Shown: positions 52,052 through 61,279 of the stretch, in pieces
How the letters are laid out: each line of letters begins with the position of its first letter
Position numbering within the stretch: the stretch's first letter is position 1
Assembly: GCF_015533855.1 (NCBI RefSeq)
Contig: NZ_AP024154.1
Span: 127,001 to 191,000 of the forward strand
DNA: 64,000 nucleotides
From: Echinicola sp. 20G
Lineage (GTDB): Bacteria; Bacteroidota; Bacteroidia; Cytophagales; Cyclobacteriaceae
Direction: 5' to 3'
Notes under the pieces: generated by a model
The model's database searches: none
The model's input: only the letters and a program-made list of their open reading frames with translations
Told to the model about the DNA's origin: nothing
Position numbers and translations under genes: made by a program

Positions 52052-52624
52052 GTGAAATTCTGGAGAGCTTTCGACATTGACATCATCAAACTTAACGAAG
52101 GAAAGCATGAGTTTTCTTTTGAAGTAGGTGATGAATTCTTTGATCATTTCAAAGACAATGACATAGTAGAAAAGGGAGATCTAAAGGTCACTGTGCTTCT
52201 AAAAAAAGAAGCTAATCTCCTAGAGGCAATTTATAAAATAGATGGTTCTGTAGAATTGACCTGTGATAGAAGCTTGGAAAAATTCAACCAGCCTCTTCAT
52301 TCGGAAGAAAAGATCATCTACAAATACGGCCCGGAAGAACAGGAAATCAATGAAGAAATCTTCATGATTACCCGTGACACACCGAGCATCAATATTGCCC
52401 AGTTGATATATGAATTTGTAATTCTTGCCTTACCAGCAAAGAAAATCCACCCTGATTATCAAGATGATGAGGATGAGGAAGATTTGGACAGTACGGGCGA
52501 GTTTGTATATTGGTCGGACGAACTATCTGAGGAAGACCCTGAAGAGGGAGACACAGAAGGTAGCAAAGAAGATCAAATAGATCCCAGATGGGAAGCTTTA
52601 AAAAATATTAAGAAAAAAGATTAA
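52052..52624 (+). CDS. YceD/DUF177 family protein (rRNA accumulation)
   Basis: A 190-residue acidic protein with a GTG start preceded by a strong Shine-Dalgarno sequence. The DUF177 pattern is seen in VTVLLKKEANLLEAIYKIDGSVELTCDRSLEKFNQPL in parts, with a single conserved Cys, followed by EKIIYKYGPEE and a tail rich in Asp and Glu (about 145-190). YceD is needed for 23S rRNA accumulation in E. coli and plants. It is 18 bases upstream of rpmF, the arrangement seen throughout bacteria. Confidence 0.9.
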   Translation: MKFWRAFDIDIIKLNEGKHEFSFEVGDEFFDHFKDNDIVEKGDLKVTVLLKKEANLLEAIYKIDGSVELTCDRSLEKFNQPLHSEEKIIYKYGPEEQEINEEIFMITRDTPSINIAQLIYEFVILALPAKKIHPDYQDDEDEEDLDSTGEFVYWSDELSEEDPEEGDTEGSKEDQIDPRWEALKNIKKKD

Positions 52625-52642
52625 TCTAAAAATTGTATAGAG

Positions 52643-52834
52643 ATGGCACATCCTAAACGAAAAATTTCGAAAACCAGAAGAGACAAGAGAAGAACGCATT
52701 ACAAGTTAACCGCTCCAGGTCTTGCACAATGCCCTACTACAGGTGAGTACCACCTTCCTCACAGAGCTTACTGGCTAGACGGTAAACTGTACTACAAAGG
52801 ACAGGTAATCATTGAAAAAGAAGTACTTGCTTAA
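52643..52834 (+). CDS. rpmF: 50S ribosomal protein L32
   Basis: A 63-residue basic ribosomal protein starting [19 protein letters not shown]. It has a single Cys ([15 protein letters not shown]) and so lacks the paired cysteines of the zinc-binding L32 form; this is the zinc-independent type. It follows yceD as usual and is followed by a strong terminator, which separates it from fabH even though plsX, found between rpmF and fabH in E. coli, is absent. Confidence 0.96.
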   Translation: MAHPKRKISKTRRDKRRTHYKLTAPGLAQCPTTGEYHLPHRAYWLDGKLYYKGQVIIEKEVLA

Positions 52835-52888
52835 GCAAGCGAAAAATACCTTAAGTCAACTGCGAAAATCGTAAGTAACTCACATACT

Positions 52889-52925
52889 AAATCCATTTGG
52901 GAGAACCCGAATGGATTTTTTTATG
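52889..52925 (+). terminator. Terminator of yceD-rpmF
   Basis: AAATCCATTTGGG (52889-52901) pairs with CCCGAATGGATTT across AGAA with one G-T pair, followed by TTTTTA. Confidence 0.85.
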
Positions 52926-53088
52926 ACCTCAAGTGGTCATTTGATCTGCATGGCTTCAAATATGCTTCATTTAGCATTCTACTTGTGAAAATACTTGGTG
53001 GTAAAGCACATTTTAAATAATTTTGGAAGCCTAATTTATTTTGATACAGTTACTATAGAGAGAAACGGTTCAAAATAGTAAAATTAAA

Positions 53089-53135
53089 GGGCAAATGATT
53101 TGAAAGCATCTCACCTAACTGGTGAGCATTTGCCC
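53089..53135 (+). promoter_or_regulatory. Bulged two-part hairpin in the fabH leader
   Basis: GGGCAAATG (53089-53097) pairs with CATTTGCCC (53127-53135), and CTCACC (53110-53115) with GGTGAG (53121-53126). The right side is continuous; the left side has a 12-base bulge. It ends 14 bases before the fabH ATG with no T-run, so it is a leader structure or an operator and not a terminator. Confidence 0.5.
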
Positions 53136-53149
53136 AAAACACAAATTAA

Positions 53150-54148
53150 ATGGAAAAAACTAGAGCAGTCATTACCGGAGTACATGGATGGGTTCCTGAC
53201 TATGTCCTTACCAACAAAGAACTGGAAACCATGGTAGATACCAATGACGAATGGATCACTACCAGAACCGGAATCAAAGAAAGAAGAATACTCAAGGGCG
53301 AGCACCAAGGGACTTCCGTTATCGGAGCCAATGCCATCAAAGGATTATTGGAAAAAACCGGCACAAACCCCGAGGATATTGACCTTATCATCTGCGCTAC
53401 TGTTACCCCTGATATGCCATTCCCTTCTTGCGCAAACGTAATTGCTCATAAAGTAGGTGCTGTCAACAGCTATAGCTTTGACATTTCTGCAGCTTGCTCT
53501 GGATTCCTTTATGCCCTAACGATGGGAAGCCAGTTTATAGAAACAGGTATGCACAAAAAAGTTATCGTTGTAGGAGCGGATAAAATGTCTTCAATTGTCA
53601 ACTATGAAGACAGAACTACTTGTATTATTTTCGGCGATGGTGGTGGAGCAGTATTACTTGAACCTACTACTGAAGAGCTTGGTGTAATGGACTCTATTCA
53701 TCATTCAGATGGATCTGGCGCTCCTTATCTTCACATCAAAGCAGGAGGAAGCCAAAATCCTGCAACACTTGAAACTGTAAAGGCCAAAGAACATTATGCC
53801 TATCAGGAGGGATCTACTGTATTTAAGTTCGCTGTCACTAACATGGCTGAAGTAAGTGCAAAGATCATGGAGAAAAACCACCTTACCGGTGATGATATTG
53901 CCTGGTTGGTTCCTCACCAAGCAAACAAGAGAATCATAGACGCTACTGCAAATAGAATGAATGTAGGACCTGAAAAGGTCATGATCAACATTGAAAAATA
54001 CGGCAACACAACGGCCGGAACACTTCCTTTGTGCCTTTGGGACTACGAGTCGAAACTCAAAAAAGGAGATAACTTGATCCTTGCCGCTTTTGGAGGAGGA
54101 TTTACTTGGGGATCCGTTTACCTTAAATGGGGATACGATCCTAAATAA
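53150..54148 (+). CDS. fabH: 3-oxoacyl-ACP synthase III
   Basis: Starts fatty acid synthesis by condensing acetyl-CoA (or a branched starter) with malonyl-ACP. The 332-residue thiolase-fold enzyme carries the catalytic Cys116 in DISAACSGF, His256 in VPHQANKRI and Asn286 in KYGNTTAG; the N-terminus has [15 protein letters not shown]. Length is normal. It is preceded by a structured leader and followed 24 bases later by efp. In Bacteroidota FabH often prefers branched starters, giving iso fatty acids; that is family knowledge, not visible here. Confidence 0.96.
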   Translation: MEKTRAVITGVHGWVPDYVLTNKELETMVDTNDEWITTRTGIKERRILKGEHQGTSVIGANAIKGLLEKTGTNPEDIDLIICATVTPDMPFPSCANVIAHKVGAVNSYSFDISAACSGFLYALTMGSQFIETGMHKKVIVVGADKMSSIVNYEDRTTCIIFGDGGGAVLLEPTTEELGVMDSIHHSDGSGAPYLHIKAGGSQNPATLETVKAKEHYAYQEGSTVFKFAVTNMAEVSAKIMEKNHLTGDDIAWLVPHQANKRIIDATANRMNVGPEKVMINIEKYGNTTAGTLPLCLWDYESKLKKGDNLILAAFGGGFTWGSVYLKWGYDPK

Positions 54149-54172
54149 TTAAACAATCACAAAAAGAATCAT

Positions 54173-54736
54173 ATGGCAAGTACTGCAGATTTCAAAAATG
54201 GTCTTTGCATGGAATTTAACCATGACATCTACAGCATCGTGGAGTTCCAGCATGTAAAACCAGGAAAGGGAGCCGCTTTTGTAAGAACAAAACTTAAAAG
54301 CCTGACCACTGGAAAGGTACTAGACAAAACCTTCAACGCTGGAGAAAAAGTCACTACTGCCAGGGTAGAAAGAAGGGAACATCAGTTTTTGTATGCAGAT
54401 GATATGGGATACCATTTCATGGATACCGCTACCTTTGAGCAGATTCCTATTGAGGCAAAACTCATAGAAAGAGCTGACCTGATGAAAGAGGGACAGATCG
54501 TTGACATCTTGATTCATGACGAAACAGATACGCCACTAGGTGTAGAACTACCTCCTTTTGTAGAGTTGATGATCACTTACACAGAGCCAGGTATCAAAGG
54601 CGATACAGCGACCAATGCATTGAAACCTGCTACCCTAGAGACAGGCGCTACGGTAATGGTTCCTTTGTTTGTGGATCAAGACATTATGATTAAGGTAGAC
54701 ACCAGAGATGGCTCCTATTCAGAAAGAGTAAAATAA
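54173..54736 (+). CDS. efp: Elongation factor P
   Basis: Relieves ribosome stalling at polyproline. The 187 residues form KOW-like domain I with the PGKGAAF loop at 30-36 (Lys32 at the tip), then two OB domains ending QDIMIKVDTRDGSYSERVK. Length is normal. Modification enzymes for Lys32 (EpmA/EpmB) are not in this window. It stands between fabH and accB, 24 bases after fabH, and belongs to a well-known fabH-efp-accBC neighbourhood. Confidence 0.96.
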   Translation: MASTADFKNGLCMEFNHDIYSIVEFQHVKPGKGAAFVRTKLKSLTTGKVLDKTFNAGEKVTTARVERREHQFLYADDMGYHFMDTATFEQIPIEAKLIERADLMKEGQIVDILIHDETDTPLGVELPPFVELMITYTEPGIKGDTATNALKPATLETGATVMVPLFVDQDIMIKVDTRDGSYSERVK

Positions 54737-54839
54737 TTTTTAAAGCTATGTGATTTTGCTAAATTACATGGTTTTACAGTTTTTATAAACCCATTAAAGG
54801 ACTCTTGACTTTTTGAGAGTTTAAGAAAAAAACAAAATT

Positions 54840-55313
54840 ATGAAAGCGAAAGAAATCCAAGAACTTATAGACTTTATTTCTAACTCTGGCCTAGCCGAAG
54901 TAAAAATCGAAACAGACGAACTTAAACTGTCTATCAAGAAAAATTCTGAAGTACAAACTGTAAAAGCAGTTGAAGCTGCTCCAGTTGCACCTTCAGTTGC
55001 TCCAGCACCTGCAGCAGCTCCTGCTCCTGCGGCTGAAACTCCAGCTGCACCAACCGCTGACACGTCAAGCTATGTGGAAATAAAATCTCCAATGATTGGA
55101 ACATTCTACACCACCCCAAATCCTGATTCGGATGCATTTGTTCACGTTGGAGACACTATTAAGTCAGGACAAACGGTATGTATTATTGAAGCTATGAAAC
55201 TATTCAACGAAATTGAATCTGAAGTTTCAGGAAAAATCGTTAAGATTTTGGTAGAAAATGCTTCCCCTGTAGAGTATGACCAACCATTGTTCTTGGTTGA
55301 CCCTGCTGGATAA
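54840..55313 (+). CDS. accB: Acetyl-CoA carboxylase biotin carboxyl carrier protein
   Basis: Carries CO2 on biotin between the carboxylase and transferase subunits. The 157-residue protein has an N-terminal helical part (1-40), a mobile Ala/Pro linker (about 45-72, repeated AP units), and a biotinyl domain with EAMKLFNE where Lys120 is the biotin site. Length is normal. It precedes accC by 30 bases; the transferase subunits accA and accD are elsewhere. A 100-base gap upstream may hold a promoter. Confidence 0.97.
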   Translation: MKAKEIQELIDFISNSGLAEVKIETDELKLSIKKNSEVQTVKAVEAAPVAPSVAPAPAAAPAPAAETPAAPTADTSSYVEIKSPMIGTFYTTPNPDSDAFVHVGDTIKSGQTVCIIEAMKLFNEIESEVSGKIVKILVENASPVEYDQPLFLVDPAG

Positions 55314-55343
55314 TCTTGTTTTTTCATTAATCTGTAATCAATC

Positions 55344-56693
55344 GTGTTTAAAAAAATATTAATTGCCAACAGAGGAGAAATTGCACTAAGGGTCATTCGT
55401 TCTTGCAAGGAAATGGGGATCAAAACAGTTGCTGTTTACTCCACTGCTGATAAAGACAGTCTCCATGTAAGATTCGCTGATGAAGCTGTTTGCATAGGAG
55501 CAGCTCCTAGTAGAGAGTCTTATTTGAATATCCCTAGAATAATCGCCGCTGCCGAGATCACCAATGCAGATGCCATCCATCCAGGATATGGCTTCCTTTC
55601 TGAAAATGCTGAATTTTCAAAAATATGCGAAGAGTATAACATCAAGTTTATTGGTGCTAGCTCAGACATGATCGACAAAATGGGAGATAAGGCTACAGCT
55701 AAAGCTACCATGAAAGAAGCAGGTGTTCCTACAATACCAGGATCTGAAGGCTTGCTGGAGTCCATTGAACAAGGTGTTCAAATTGCCAAAGAAATGGGTT
55801 ATCCGGTAATTCTTAAAGCTACTGCCGGAGGTGGTGGCAGAGGCATGAGAATTGTCCGAGAAGAAAGTGAATTTAAGAAAGCTTGGGATGACGCCAGACA
55901 AGAGTCTGGAGCAGCATTTGGCAATGACGGACTCTACCTTGAAAAATTTGTAGAGGAGCCAAGGCACATCGAAATCCAAGTAGTTGGAGACAGTAATGGC
56001 AAAGCCTGCCACTTGTCAGAAAGAGATTGTTCTATCCAAAGAAGGCATCAAAAGCTTGTAGAAGAAACTCCTTCTCCATTCATCACCGATGAGTTAAGAG
56101 AGGCTATGGGTACGGCTGCTATCAAAGGTGCTGAAGCCATAGGTTATGAAGGTGCTGGTACTATTGAATTCCTTGTGGACAAACACAGAAACTTCTACTT
56201 TATGGAGATGAACACAAGAATCCAGGTAGAGCACCCAATCACCGAAGAAGTTACTGACTTTGACTTGATCAAAGAGCAAATAAAAGTGGCGGCTGGAATT
56301 CCAATTTCTGGCCAAAACTATTACCCGAAGCTTTACGCCATGGAATGCAGAATCAACGCAGAAGATCCTGCCAATGGTTTCCGTCCAAGCCCAGGAAAGA
56401 TCAACAACCTCCACCTTCCCGGTGGCCGTGGTGTTAGGGTTGATAGCCATGTTTATGCTGGTTATATCATTCCTCCAAATTACGATTCTATGATTGCCAA
56501 ACTTATTGTAAGTGGACAGTCAAGAGAAGAGGTTATTGTGAGAATGAAAAGAGCACTCGAAGAGTTTGTGATTGATGGTATCAAAACCACCATTCCTTTC
56601 CACTTGGCTTTATTGGAAGACCCTGAGTTCAAAGCAGGAAACTTCACAACCAAGTTTTTGGAGACTTTTGATTTCTCTGTGATTAAAGGTTAA
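55344..56693 (+). CDS. accC: Acetyl-CoA carboxylase biotin carboxylase subunit
   Basis: Carboxylates biotin on AccB using ATP and bicarbonate. The start is GTG ([19 protein letters not shown]). ATP-grasp motifs include [26 protein letters not shown], the [14 protein letters not shown] loop, and [14 protein letters not shown]. Length 449 is typical. The gene ends just before a strong terminator and completes the fabH-efp-accB-accC unit. Confidence 0.97.
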   Translation: MFKKILIANRGEIALRVIRSCKEMGIKTVAVYSTADKDSLHVRFADEAVCIGAAPSRESYLNIPRIIAAAEITNADAIHPGYGFLSENAEFSKICEEYNIKFIGASSDMIDKMGDKATAKATMKEAGVPTIPGSEGLLESIEQGVQIAKEMGYPVILKATAGGGGRGMRIVREESEFKKAWDDARQESGAAFGNDGLYLEKFVEEPRHIEIQVVGDSNGKACHLSERDCSIQRRHQKLVEETPSPFITDELREAMGTAAIKGAEAIGYEGAGTIEFLVDKHRNFYFMEMNTRIQVEHPITEEVTDFDLIKEQIKVAAGIPISGQNYYPKLYAMECRINAEDPANGFRPSPGKINNLHLPGGRGVRVDSHVYAGYIIPPNYDSMIAKLIVSGQSREEVIVRMKRALEEFVIDGIKTTIPFHLALLEDPEFKAGNFTTKFLETFDFSVIKG

Positions 56694-56705
56694 TCCGATC
56701 ATTTA

Positions 56706-56749
56706 AACTTAAAAAGGTAAGCCTATTATTCGGCTTACCTTTTTAAGTT
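56706..56749. terminator. Bidirectional terminator after accC
   Basis: An 18-bp perfect stem (AACTTAAAAAGGTAAGCC and complement, loop TATTATTC) with A/T-rich arms serves accC and the convergent lipoprotein gene. Confidence 0.85.
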
Positions 56750-56764
56750 CAAAATCACGCTATG

Positions 56765-57856
56765 CTAATCCTCACAAGGAATTTCTTTTTGTACATCCAC
56801 GTGAACCCCATAGAATGGATATCTCGGAACAATAGCGCTGTAGTATTTCCAATCATCTCCTGTCATTGCAGTTGACATATCCTTAAGAGTAGAGAAGCGA
56901 CCTGGTGCAGGATTTCCAGAAGGAGCGGTATCATACCCCTGTACTTTTACATTCTCATCATCTAAGGCAAAAGACCACAATGGAGCATCTATTCTGATCA
57001 AAAGCTCTACAAATTCACCAGGGCTAGCACCAACAGGTATATCTGCATTCCTCAGCTCCTTCAACTTTACAGCTCCAATATACTGTCCTTTATTTCCTGC
57101 TTGTAAGTAAACCCATTTGATATCCTGCCCTACTGGAACGTTTTCATCGTATTCTGGAACTTCAATGTACATGGCCCAATTCCCCTTCTTTGTGTACCTA
57201 GGACCACATGCCCAAGCAGTCTCATCTTGATAACAGGTTTCTTCATCAACTTCACAACCCAAGCCTGGAAAACAAAACTCTCCACATCCTGTTATAGCTC
57301 CGGACTTATAATAAGCAGTCCCGTTTAAATCAACCTCAAACTGCCTGTTAACTACTAGTTTATAATAGGTTTTGGAAGAACCTGAGGTACCTACATCAAA
57401 TTTAAAAACAGATGCTCCGTTCGAAGGGTCTCCACAAGTGTTTAATGATCCATCCGGTTGGTAACTAGGATCAAAGGGCGTGAAATTTTCTCCATCCGTA
57501 CTTGTGCTTGCACTAACAACATCTTCAAAAGTAGCGCAAGTACCTAATGTAATGTTCCAGTGACTTAAGTTTTGGACAGTTCCACCTGAACCATTACCAG
57601 GGTTAGGGTTCTCAACACTCCATATCCATTCATAATTCCCTTCACCTATTCCAGTAACACTTTCCAAAACCACACCGTAAGGTCCCGCACATTCTGGATT
57701 GCTTTTTACTTCCGCATTGGTGACGACTGAAAAAACATTTAGACCTTCCTGAACATCAATATCCTTGTTATCAAATTGACTACATGCCACACACAAAGCA
57801 GCAAGAGCTAAACTCCAAACCTTGTTTGGTAATTTAGCGGCATATAAATTTTTCAT
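56765..57856 (-). CDS. Large lipoprotein with a C-terminal module shared with its neighbour
   Basis: I recognise no family. The lipobox ALCVACS (Cys near 25) marks a lipoprotein. About 30-205 is a Gly/Ser/Asn-rich region with several cysteines (ECAGPYGVV, GTCATFED, NTCGDPSNG, GCGEFCFPGLGCEVDEETC). The last 155 residues share a pattern with the 58139 gene: C...ETAWA, YIEVPEY, QDIKWVYLQAG, YIGAVKLKEL, ADIPVG..PGE, RID...W, DENVKVQGYD, YYSAIVPRYPFYG and a terminal CED. Both modules begin and end with a Cys, suggesting a disulfide. Exported cell-surface location is likely; function is unknown. Confidence 0.78.
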   Translation of the reverse strand: MKNLYAAKLPNKVWSLALAALCVACSQFDNKDIDVQEGLNVFSVVTNAEVKSNPECAGPYGVVLESVTGIGEGNYEWIWSVENPNPGNGSGGTVQNLSHWNITLGTCATFEDVVSASTSTDGENFTPFDPSYQPDGSLNTCGDPSNGASVFKFDVGTSGSSKTYYKLVVNRQFEVDLNGTAYYKSGAITGCGEFCFPGLGCEVDEETCYQDETAWACGPRYTKKGNWAMYIEVPEYDENVPVGQDIKWVYLQAGNKGQYIGAVKLKELRNADIPVGASPGEFVELLIRIDAPLWSFALDDENVKVQGYDTAPSGNPAPGRFSTLKDMSTAMTGDDWKYYSAIVPRYPFYGVHVDVQKEIPCED

Positions 57857-58138
57857 AGTTACTTGAGTTTATTTTACACAATCTACAAATAACTTAAATA
57901 CAAAAAAATGCATTTTAAATTCAAAATATATGAATTAAAGGAAAAATGAGATTGAATTATATAAACAGTGGATATCCAAAACTAACAACATGAAAAAGTA
58001 AATATTTTACAAACATATTTCAAACACCCAATAGAAGAACGTTAAATAAAATATCTTTGTAGAGATACTTTATTTAACTTCTCACCATGGCAGGATTATA
58101 ATGGAATAATGCGTTTTAAATGATTTATTTTGAGAATA

Positions 58139-58756
58139 TTAATCACATTCTATCTGTAGTTTTGCCCCCACATAAATAGAATAATAAGGAAACCTTTTTA
58201 AGATAACTTCATAATATTCCCAATCAACTCCCGTAGCTACTTCAGCGACACCACTGTGAGTGGTAAATTTCGCAGGATCCAAATCCTCAATTGTAGGAGC
58301 CTCATCAAATCCTTGCACTTTTACATTCTCAACATCTGAACCAAAATACCAGTTGTCATCATCAATTCTTACCATCAATCTAACATATTCGCCAGGCATT
58401 CCCCCCTCTGGAATATCCGCTGCTTCCAACTCCTTAAATTTAACCGCTCCAATATACTCCTCTGAATTTACAGATTCTAAATATACCCACTTGATCTGTT
58501 CATTACCGATATGGCTCACATTATAGGCTGGCACCTCAATATAACGCGCATTATCCTCAGTCCCTGGATATTGAAAACCAATTGCCCAAGCAGATTCAGT
58601 CACAAAACATTTACCTTCTTCCACTGGAACAGGCTCTGTATCTTCTGATCTATCTGGAATTGGGGGATCAAAGTGATCACAAGAGGTACTTATTAATGTA
58701 ATTCCGATCATAATAACGGAAAGCAGGTATTTGGGCATTAAAAAATTCTTCATCAT
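58139..58756 (-). CDS. Lipoprotein consisting of the same shared module
   Basis: A 205-residue lipoprotein, signal ending in ISTSC (Cys near 26), then an acidic linker (DRSEDTEPVPVEEGK) and one copy of the module found in the C-terminal half of the 56765 gene: CFVTESAWAIGF, YIEVPAY, EQIKWVYLES, EYIGAVKFKELEAADIPEG, GMPGEYVRLMVRIDDDNW, DVENVKVQGFDEAP, YYEVILKRFPYY and the terminal ECD. The two genes are on the same strand 282 bases apart and are paralogues. No known domain is recognised. ATG 58756 is used; a second ATG follows immediately. Confidence 0.8.
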   Translation of the reverse strand: MMKNFLMPKYLLSVIMIGITLISTSCDHFDPPIPDRSEDTEPVPVEEGKCFVTESAWAIGFQYPGTEDNARYIEVPAYNVSHIGNEQIKWVYLESVNSEEYIGAVKFKELEAADIPEGGMPGEYVRLMVRIDDDNWYFGSDVENVKVQGFDEAPTIEDLDPAKFTTHSGVAEVATGVDWEYYEVILKRFPYYSIYVGAKLQIECD

Positions 58757-59131
58757 ATTTTTATTTAGTTACGATTCATTCAACGACACTAATATAGTAA
58801 AATTATAAATTTAAAATACAATTTTAAGTACATAAACTACGTTTTTTTAATAATAATCTGAAATTACGTTTTCCAAACCTTTTACACCTAAAAACAAAAA
58901 AATTAACCAGATGCCTTACTCCTAATTCGTTGAATTAATGGATGGTATCTTTACCTAACCTTTTTTATATCTAAAAAAAGTACTTCAAAAAACCGTAGTC
59001 ATACACTTCCATGAGACTGAAATTTCTTTTAAAGACAAATTGGCATGAACTTAAATTATCCCATGATTATAAACCATCTTTAGCATTTTCTGGTATCTTT
59101 AATATAACCTACCACCAAATCGTTCTTGCCT
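58757..59131. other. AT-rich intergenic region without a gene
   Basis: 375 bases between the small lipoprotein and the NAD(P)-binding gene, both divergent from it. It has several A/T tracts but I see no coding frame, strong hairpin or consensus promoter. Confidence 0.5.
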
Positions 59132-60097
59132 ATGCAAACTATACTTGGAGCAGGAGGAATTATAGCAAATGAATTGGTTCGAGAACTTCGTACCTATACG
59201 GAAAAGGTGCGTCTGGTAAGTAGAAATCCCGTATTAGTGAATGAGGCAGACCAAACCTTTTCTGCTGATTTACTTGATCTAGGCCAAACCAAAAATGCCC
59301 TAAAAGGATCAACTGTTGCCTATTTGACTGTTGGGTTTCGATACAAACTGAAAATTTGGGAAAAGGCTTGGCCAAAAGTAATGAACAATGTGATCGAAGC
59401 ATGCAGGGAAGAAAATGTTAAACTGGTTTTTTTTGATAATGTCTACATGTACGACCCCACGTGTATGGGGCACATGACAGAAGACACTCCTTTCAGGCCT
59501 GTTAGCAAGAAAGGTCATATCAGGGCTAAAATTACAGAACTACTTCTCGAGCACATTGCAAAAGGAAACATCGATGCCCTCATTGCTAGATCTGCTGATT
59601 TTTATGGGCCTTCCATTTCATTAAAAAGCATCTTAACTGAAATGGTTTTTAAACCATTATCAAGATCAAATTCTGCCAAATGGCTGGCAGATCCTCATCA
59701 AGCCCACTCCTTCACTTACACACCTGATGCCGGTAAAGCTACTGCTTTGTTGGGCAATACCCCTGATGCTTTCAATCAGACTTGGCACCTCCCTACAGCC
59801 TCCAAGCCACCAACAGGCAAGGAATGGATTCATATGGTAGCAAAAGAAATGGGGAACATTCCAAAATATCAAGTTATCCCAAAATGGTTCTTCAAGACCT
59901 CAGGAGTCTTTGTTCCTTTTATGAAGGAATTATCAGAAATGATCTACCAATATGATCGCCCTTATATTTTTGACAGTTCAAAATTCGAGGAATTATTCTT
60001 CTTTAAACCCACATCTTATATAGAAGGAATCAGAAGAATAATCCGCTTGGACCATCCATCTCTAGTTAAACACAAAGACGACCTGCTTTACACTTAA
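59132..60097 (+). CDS. NAD(P)-binding epimerase/NmrA-like protein
   Basis: A 321-residue atypical SDR. I use ATG 59132 (MQTILGAGGIIANELVREL); an in-frame TTG two codons earlier is less likely. The Rossmann motif GAGGIIAN is near 6-13, with DNVYMYDP, a likely active-site region, near 108-115, and ARSADFYGPSISLKSIL near 157-173. The tail is C-terminal SYIEGIRRIIRLDH. It resembles NAD-dependent epimerase/dehydratases of the NmrA/atypical type. Substrate is unknown. An inverted repeat overlaps its stop codon (60077-60109). Confidence 0.85.
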   Translation: MQTILGAGGIIANELVRELRTYTEKVRLVSRNPVLVNEADQTFSADLLDLGQTKNALKGSTVAYLTVGFRYKLKIWEKAWPKVMNNVIEACREENVKLVFFDNVYMYDPTCMGHMTEDTPFRPVSKKGHIRAKITELLLEHIAKGNIDALIARSADFYGPSISLKSILTEMVFKPLSRSNSAKWLADPHQAHSFTYTPDAGKATALLGNTPDAFNQTWHLPTASKPPTGKEWIHMVAKEMGNIPKYQVIPKWFFKTSGVFVPFMKELSEMIYQYDRPYIFDSSKFEELFFFKPTSYIEGIRRIIRLDHPSLVKHKDDLLYT

Positions 60098-60109
60098 AAA
60101 CAGGTCGTC
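60077..60109 (+). terminator. Hairpin at the end of the NAD(P)-binding gene
   Basis: GACGACCTG (60077-60085) and CAGGTCGTC (60101-60109) form a perfect 9-bp stem across the stop codon. No T-run follows, so termination is weak or needs Rho; treat as an inverted repeat. Confidence 0.4.
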
Positions 60110-60133
60110 CGATCATTTGAGCTCTGAAGAAAA

Positions 60134-60697
60134 CTAGCTTTCAATATCCCTCACCAATTCTTCATACCAAGCTTCGCCATATTTCCTTATCAAAGCATCC
60201 TTGACAAACTTATAAATAGGAACATTAAGTTCTTTTCCTAAACCACAAGCAGGACTGCAGATATCCCAGCGATCATAATTCAGCGCATCATACTCATCAT
60301 ACTTTGTCACCCTTACAGGATACAAATGGCAGCTTATTGGCTTTTTATAATCAATATCTCCATTGATATGGGCCTCTTCAATCCCACATTTCAATGTTCC
60401 TCTTTCATCTATTATGGCATAAGCACACTCTCTATTGTCTCCTATCGTGGGGGTACCTTTATCTCCATCCCTATCAATCACCCAAGTTCCTTGTTCCTCA
60501 ATTACCTTTCTCCCTTCTTCAGTGATGTACTTTTTTACTTTTGGATAAATTTCCTCCAATATCTTGGTTTCATCATCTTCAAGTGGTGCGCCGGCATCTC
60601 CTTCCACACAGCAAGCTCCCTTACATTTTTCTAAATTACAAACGAAAAAGTGCTCTTTTAGATCATCACTGAGCACGGCATTTCCTACTAATATCAT
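60134..60697 (-). CDS. DUF3109 (YkgJ-like) cysteine-rich protein
   Basis: I start at ATG 60697 ([18 protein letters not shown]), dropping a 19-residue upstream extension that is out of character. The 187-residue protein has cysteines in [40 protein letters not shown] and CSPACGLG, the DUF3109/YkgJ zinc-or-iron-cluster binding pattern. A metal-binding role is inferred from the family and its biology is not established. The gene stands alone, divergent from rnpB. Confidence 0.88.
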   Translation of the reverse strand: MILVGNAVLSDDLKEHFFVCNLEKCKGACCVEGDAGAPLEDDETKILEEIYPKVKKYITEEGRKVIEEQGTWVIDRDGDKGTPTIGDNRECAYAIIDERGTLKCGIEEAHINGDIDYKKPISCHLYPVRVTKYDEYDALNYDRWDICSPACGLGKELNVPIYKFVKDALIRKYGEAWYEELVRDIES

Positions 60698-60831
60698 AAC
60701 ACTGTCTTTTCTCCTGCACAAAGTTAGGAAAAGTAAACAGCTTATCTGCAACAAACGCCCCGCTTTCGCGGCTAATCAAAACAAATACGATTGTAAAATT
60801 CTTAAATCAGCAGAATTTATCTTATTTTGCA

Positions 60832-61253
60832 AGGTGCAAGCCGACTTGTCGCCAAGGAATTCTCAGGAATCTACTTGGAGGAAAGTCCGGGCAACATAGA
60901 GCGCCATACTTCCTAACGGGAAGGGGCAAGGTTGGTGACGACCTTGTTACAGACAGTGCAACAGAAAACAAACCGTCCTGATAGCTATTGGGATAAGGGT
61001 GAAAAGGTGGGGTAAGAGCCCACCGGGTTTCGGGTGACCGCAACTGCATGGCAAACCTTATGGGTTGAAAGATCAAATAGGCCCCGGTCCAAGAGCTGCT
61101 CGTTCAATTCTGATTTGGACTCGTCCATAATCAGGAAACCGGGGCGGGTAGATCGATAGATCCAGATTGTGAAATCTGGGCTAGATAAATGACAAGTATC
61201 TTGCCGGTAAATATCGGCACAGAAACAGAACCCGGCTTACAGGCTTGCACTTT
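60832..61253 (+). ncRNA. rnpB: RNase P RNA (Bacteroidota class A)
   Basis: The RNA component of ribonuclease P, which matures tRNA 5' ends. The 5' universal core GGAGGAAAGTCCGGGC starts at 60877. It is followed by ACAGACAGTGCAACAGAAA and GGTAAGAGCCCACCGG, then the 3' core GCTAGATAAATGACAAGTA and ACAGAACCCGGCTTA. The ends pair as P1 (GTGCAAGCC near 60834 with GGCTTGCAC at 61242-61250), closing the molecule; a T-rich stretch follows. Boundaries are within a few bases. Minus-strand frames over it are shadows. It is 26 bases from the response regulator gene. Confidence 0.95.
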
Positions 61254-61279
61254 TACACTTTTAACCAAATAATCACTCT

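Larger units (their letters stand above)
52835..53149 (+). other. Intergenic region between rpmF and fabH
   Basis: 315 bases with the rpmF terminator (52889-52925) and a bulged hairpin just before fabH (53089-53135). No coding frame is visible. TTTATTTTGATAC at about 53035-53047 resembles a promoter element one base short of consensus. Confidence 0.6.

Noticed and set aside
59126..59131. TTG start two codons before the NAD(P)-binding gene ATG
   Set aside because: The ATG at 59132 gives a normal Rossmann start; no ribosome site favours TTG.
60822..61076. Minus-strand frame over the RNase P RNA
   Set aside because: The region folds and matches conserved RNase P cores; the frame is a by-product.
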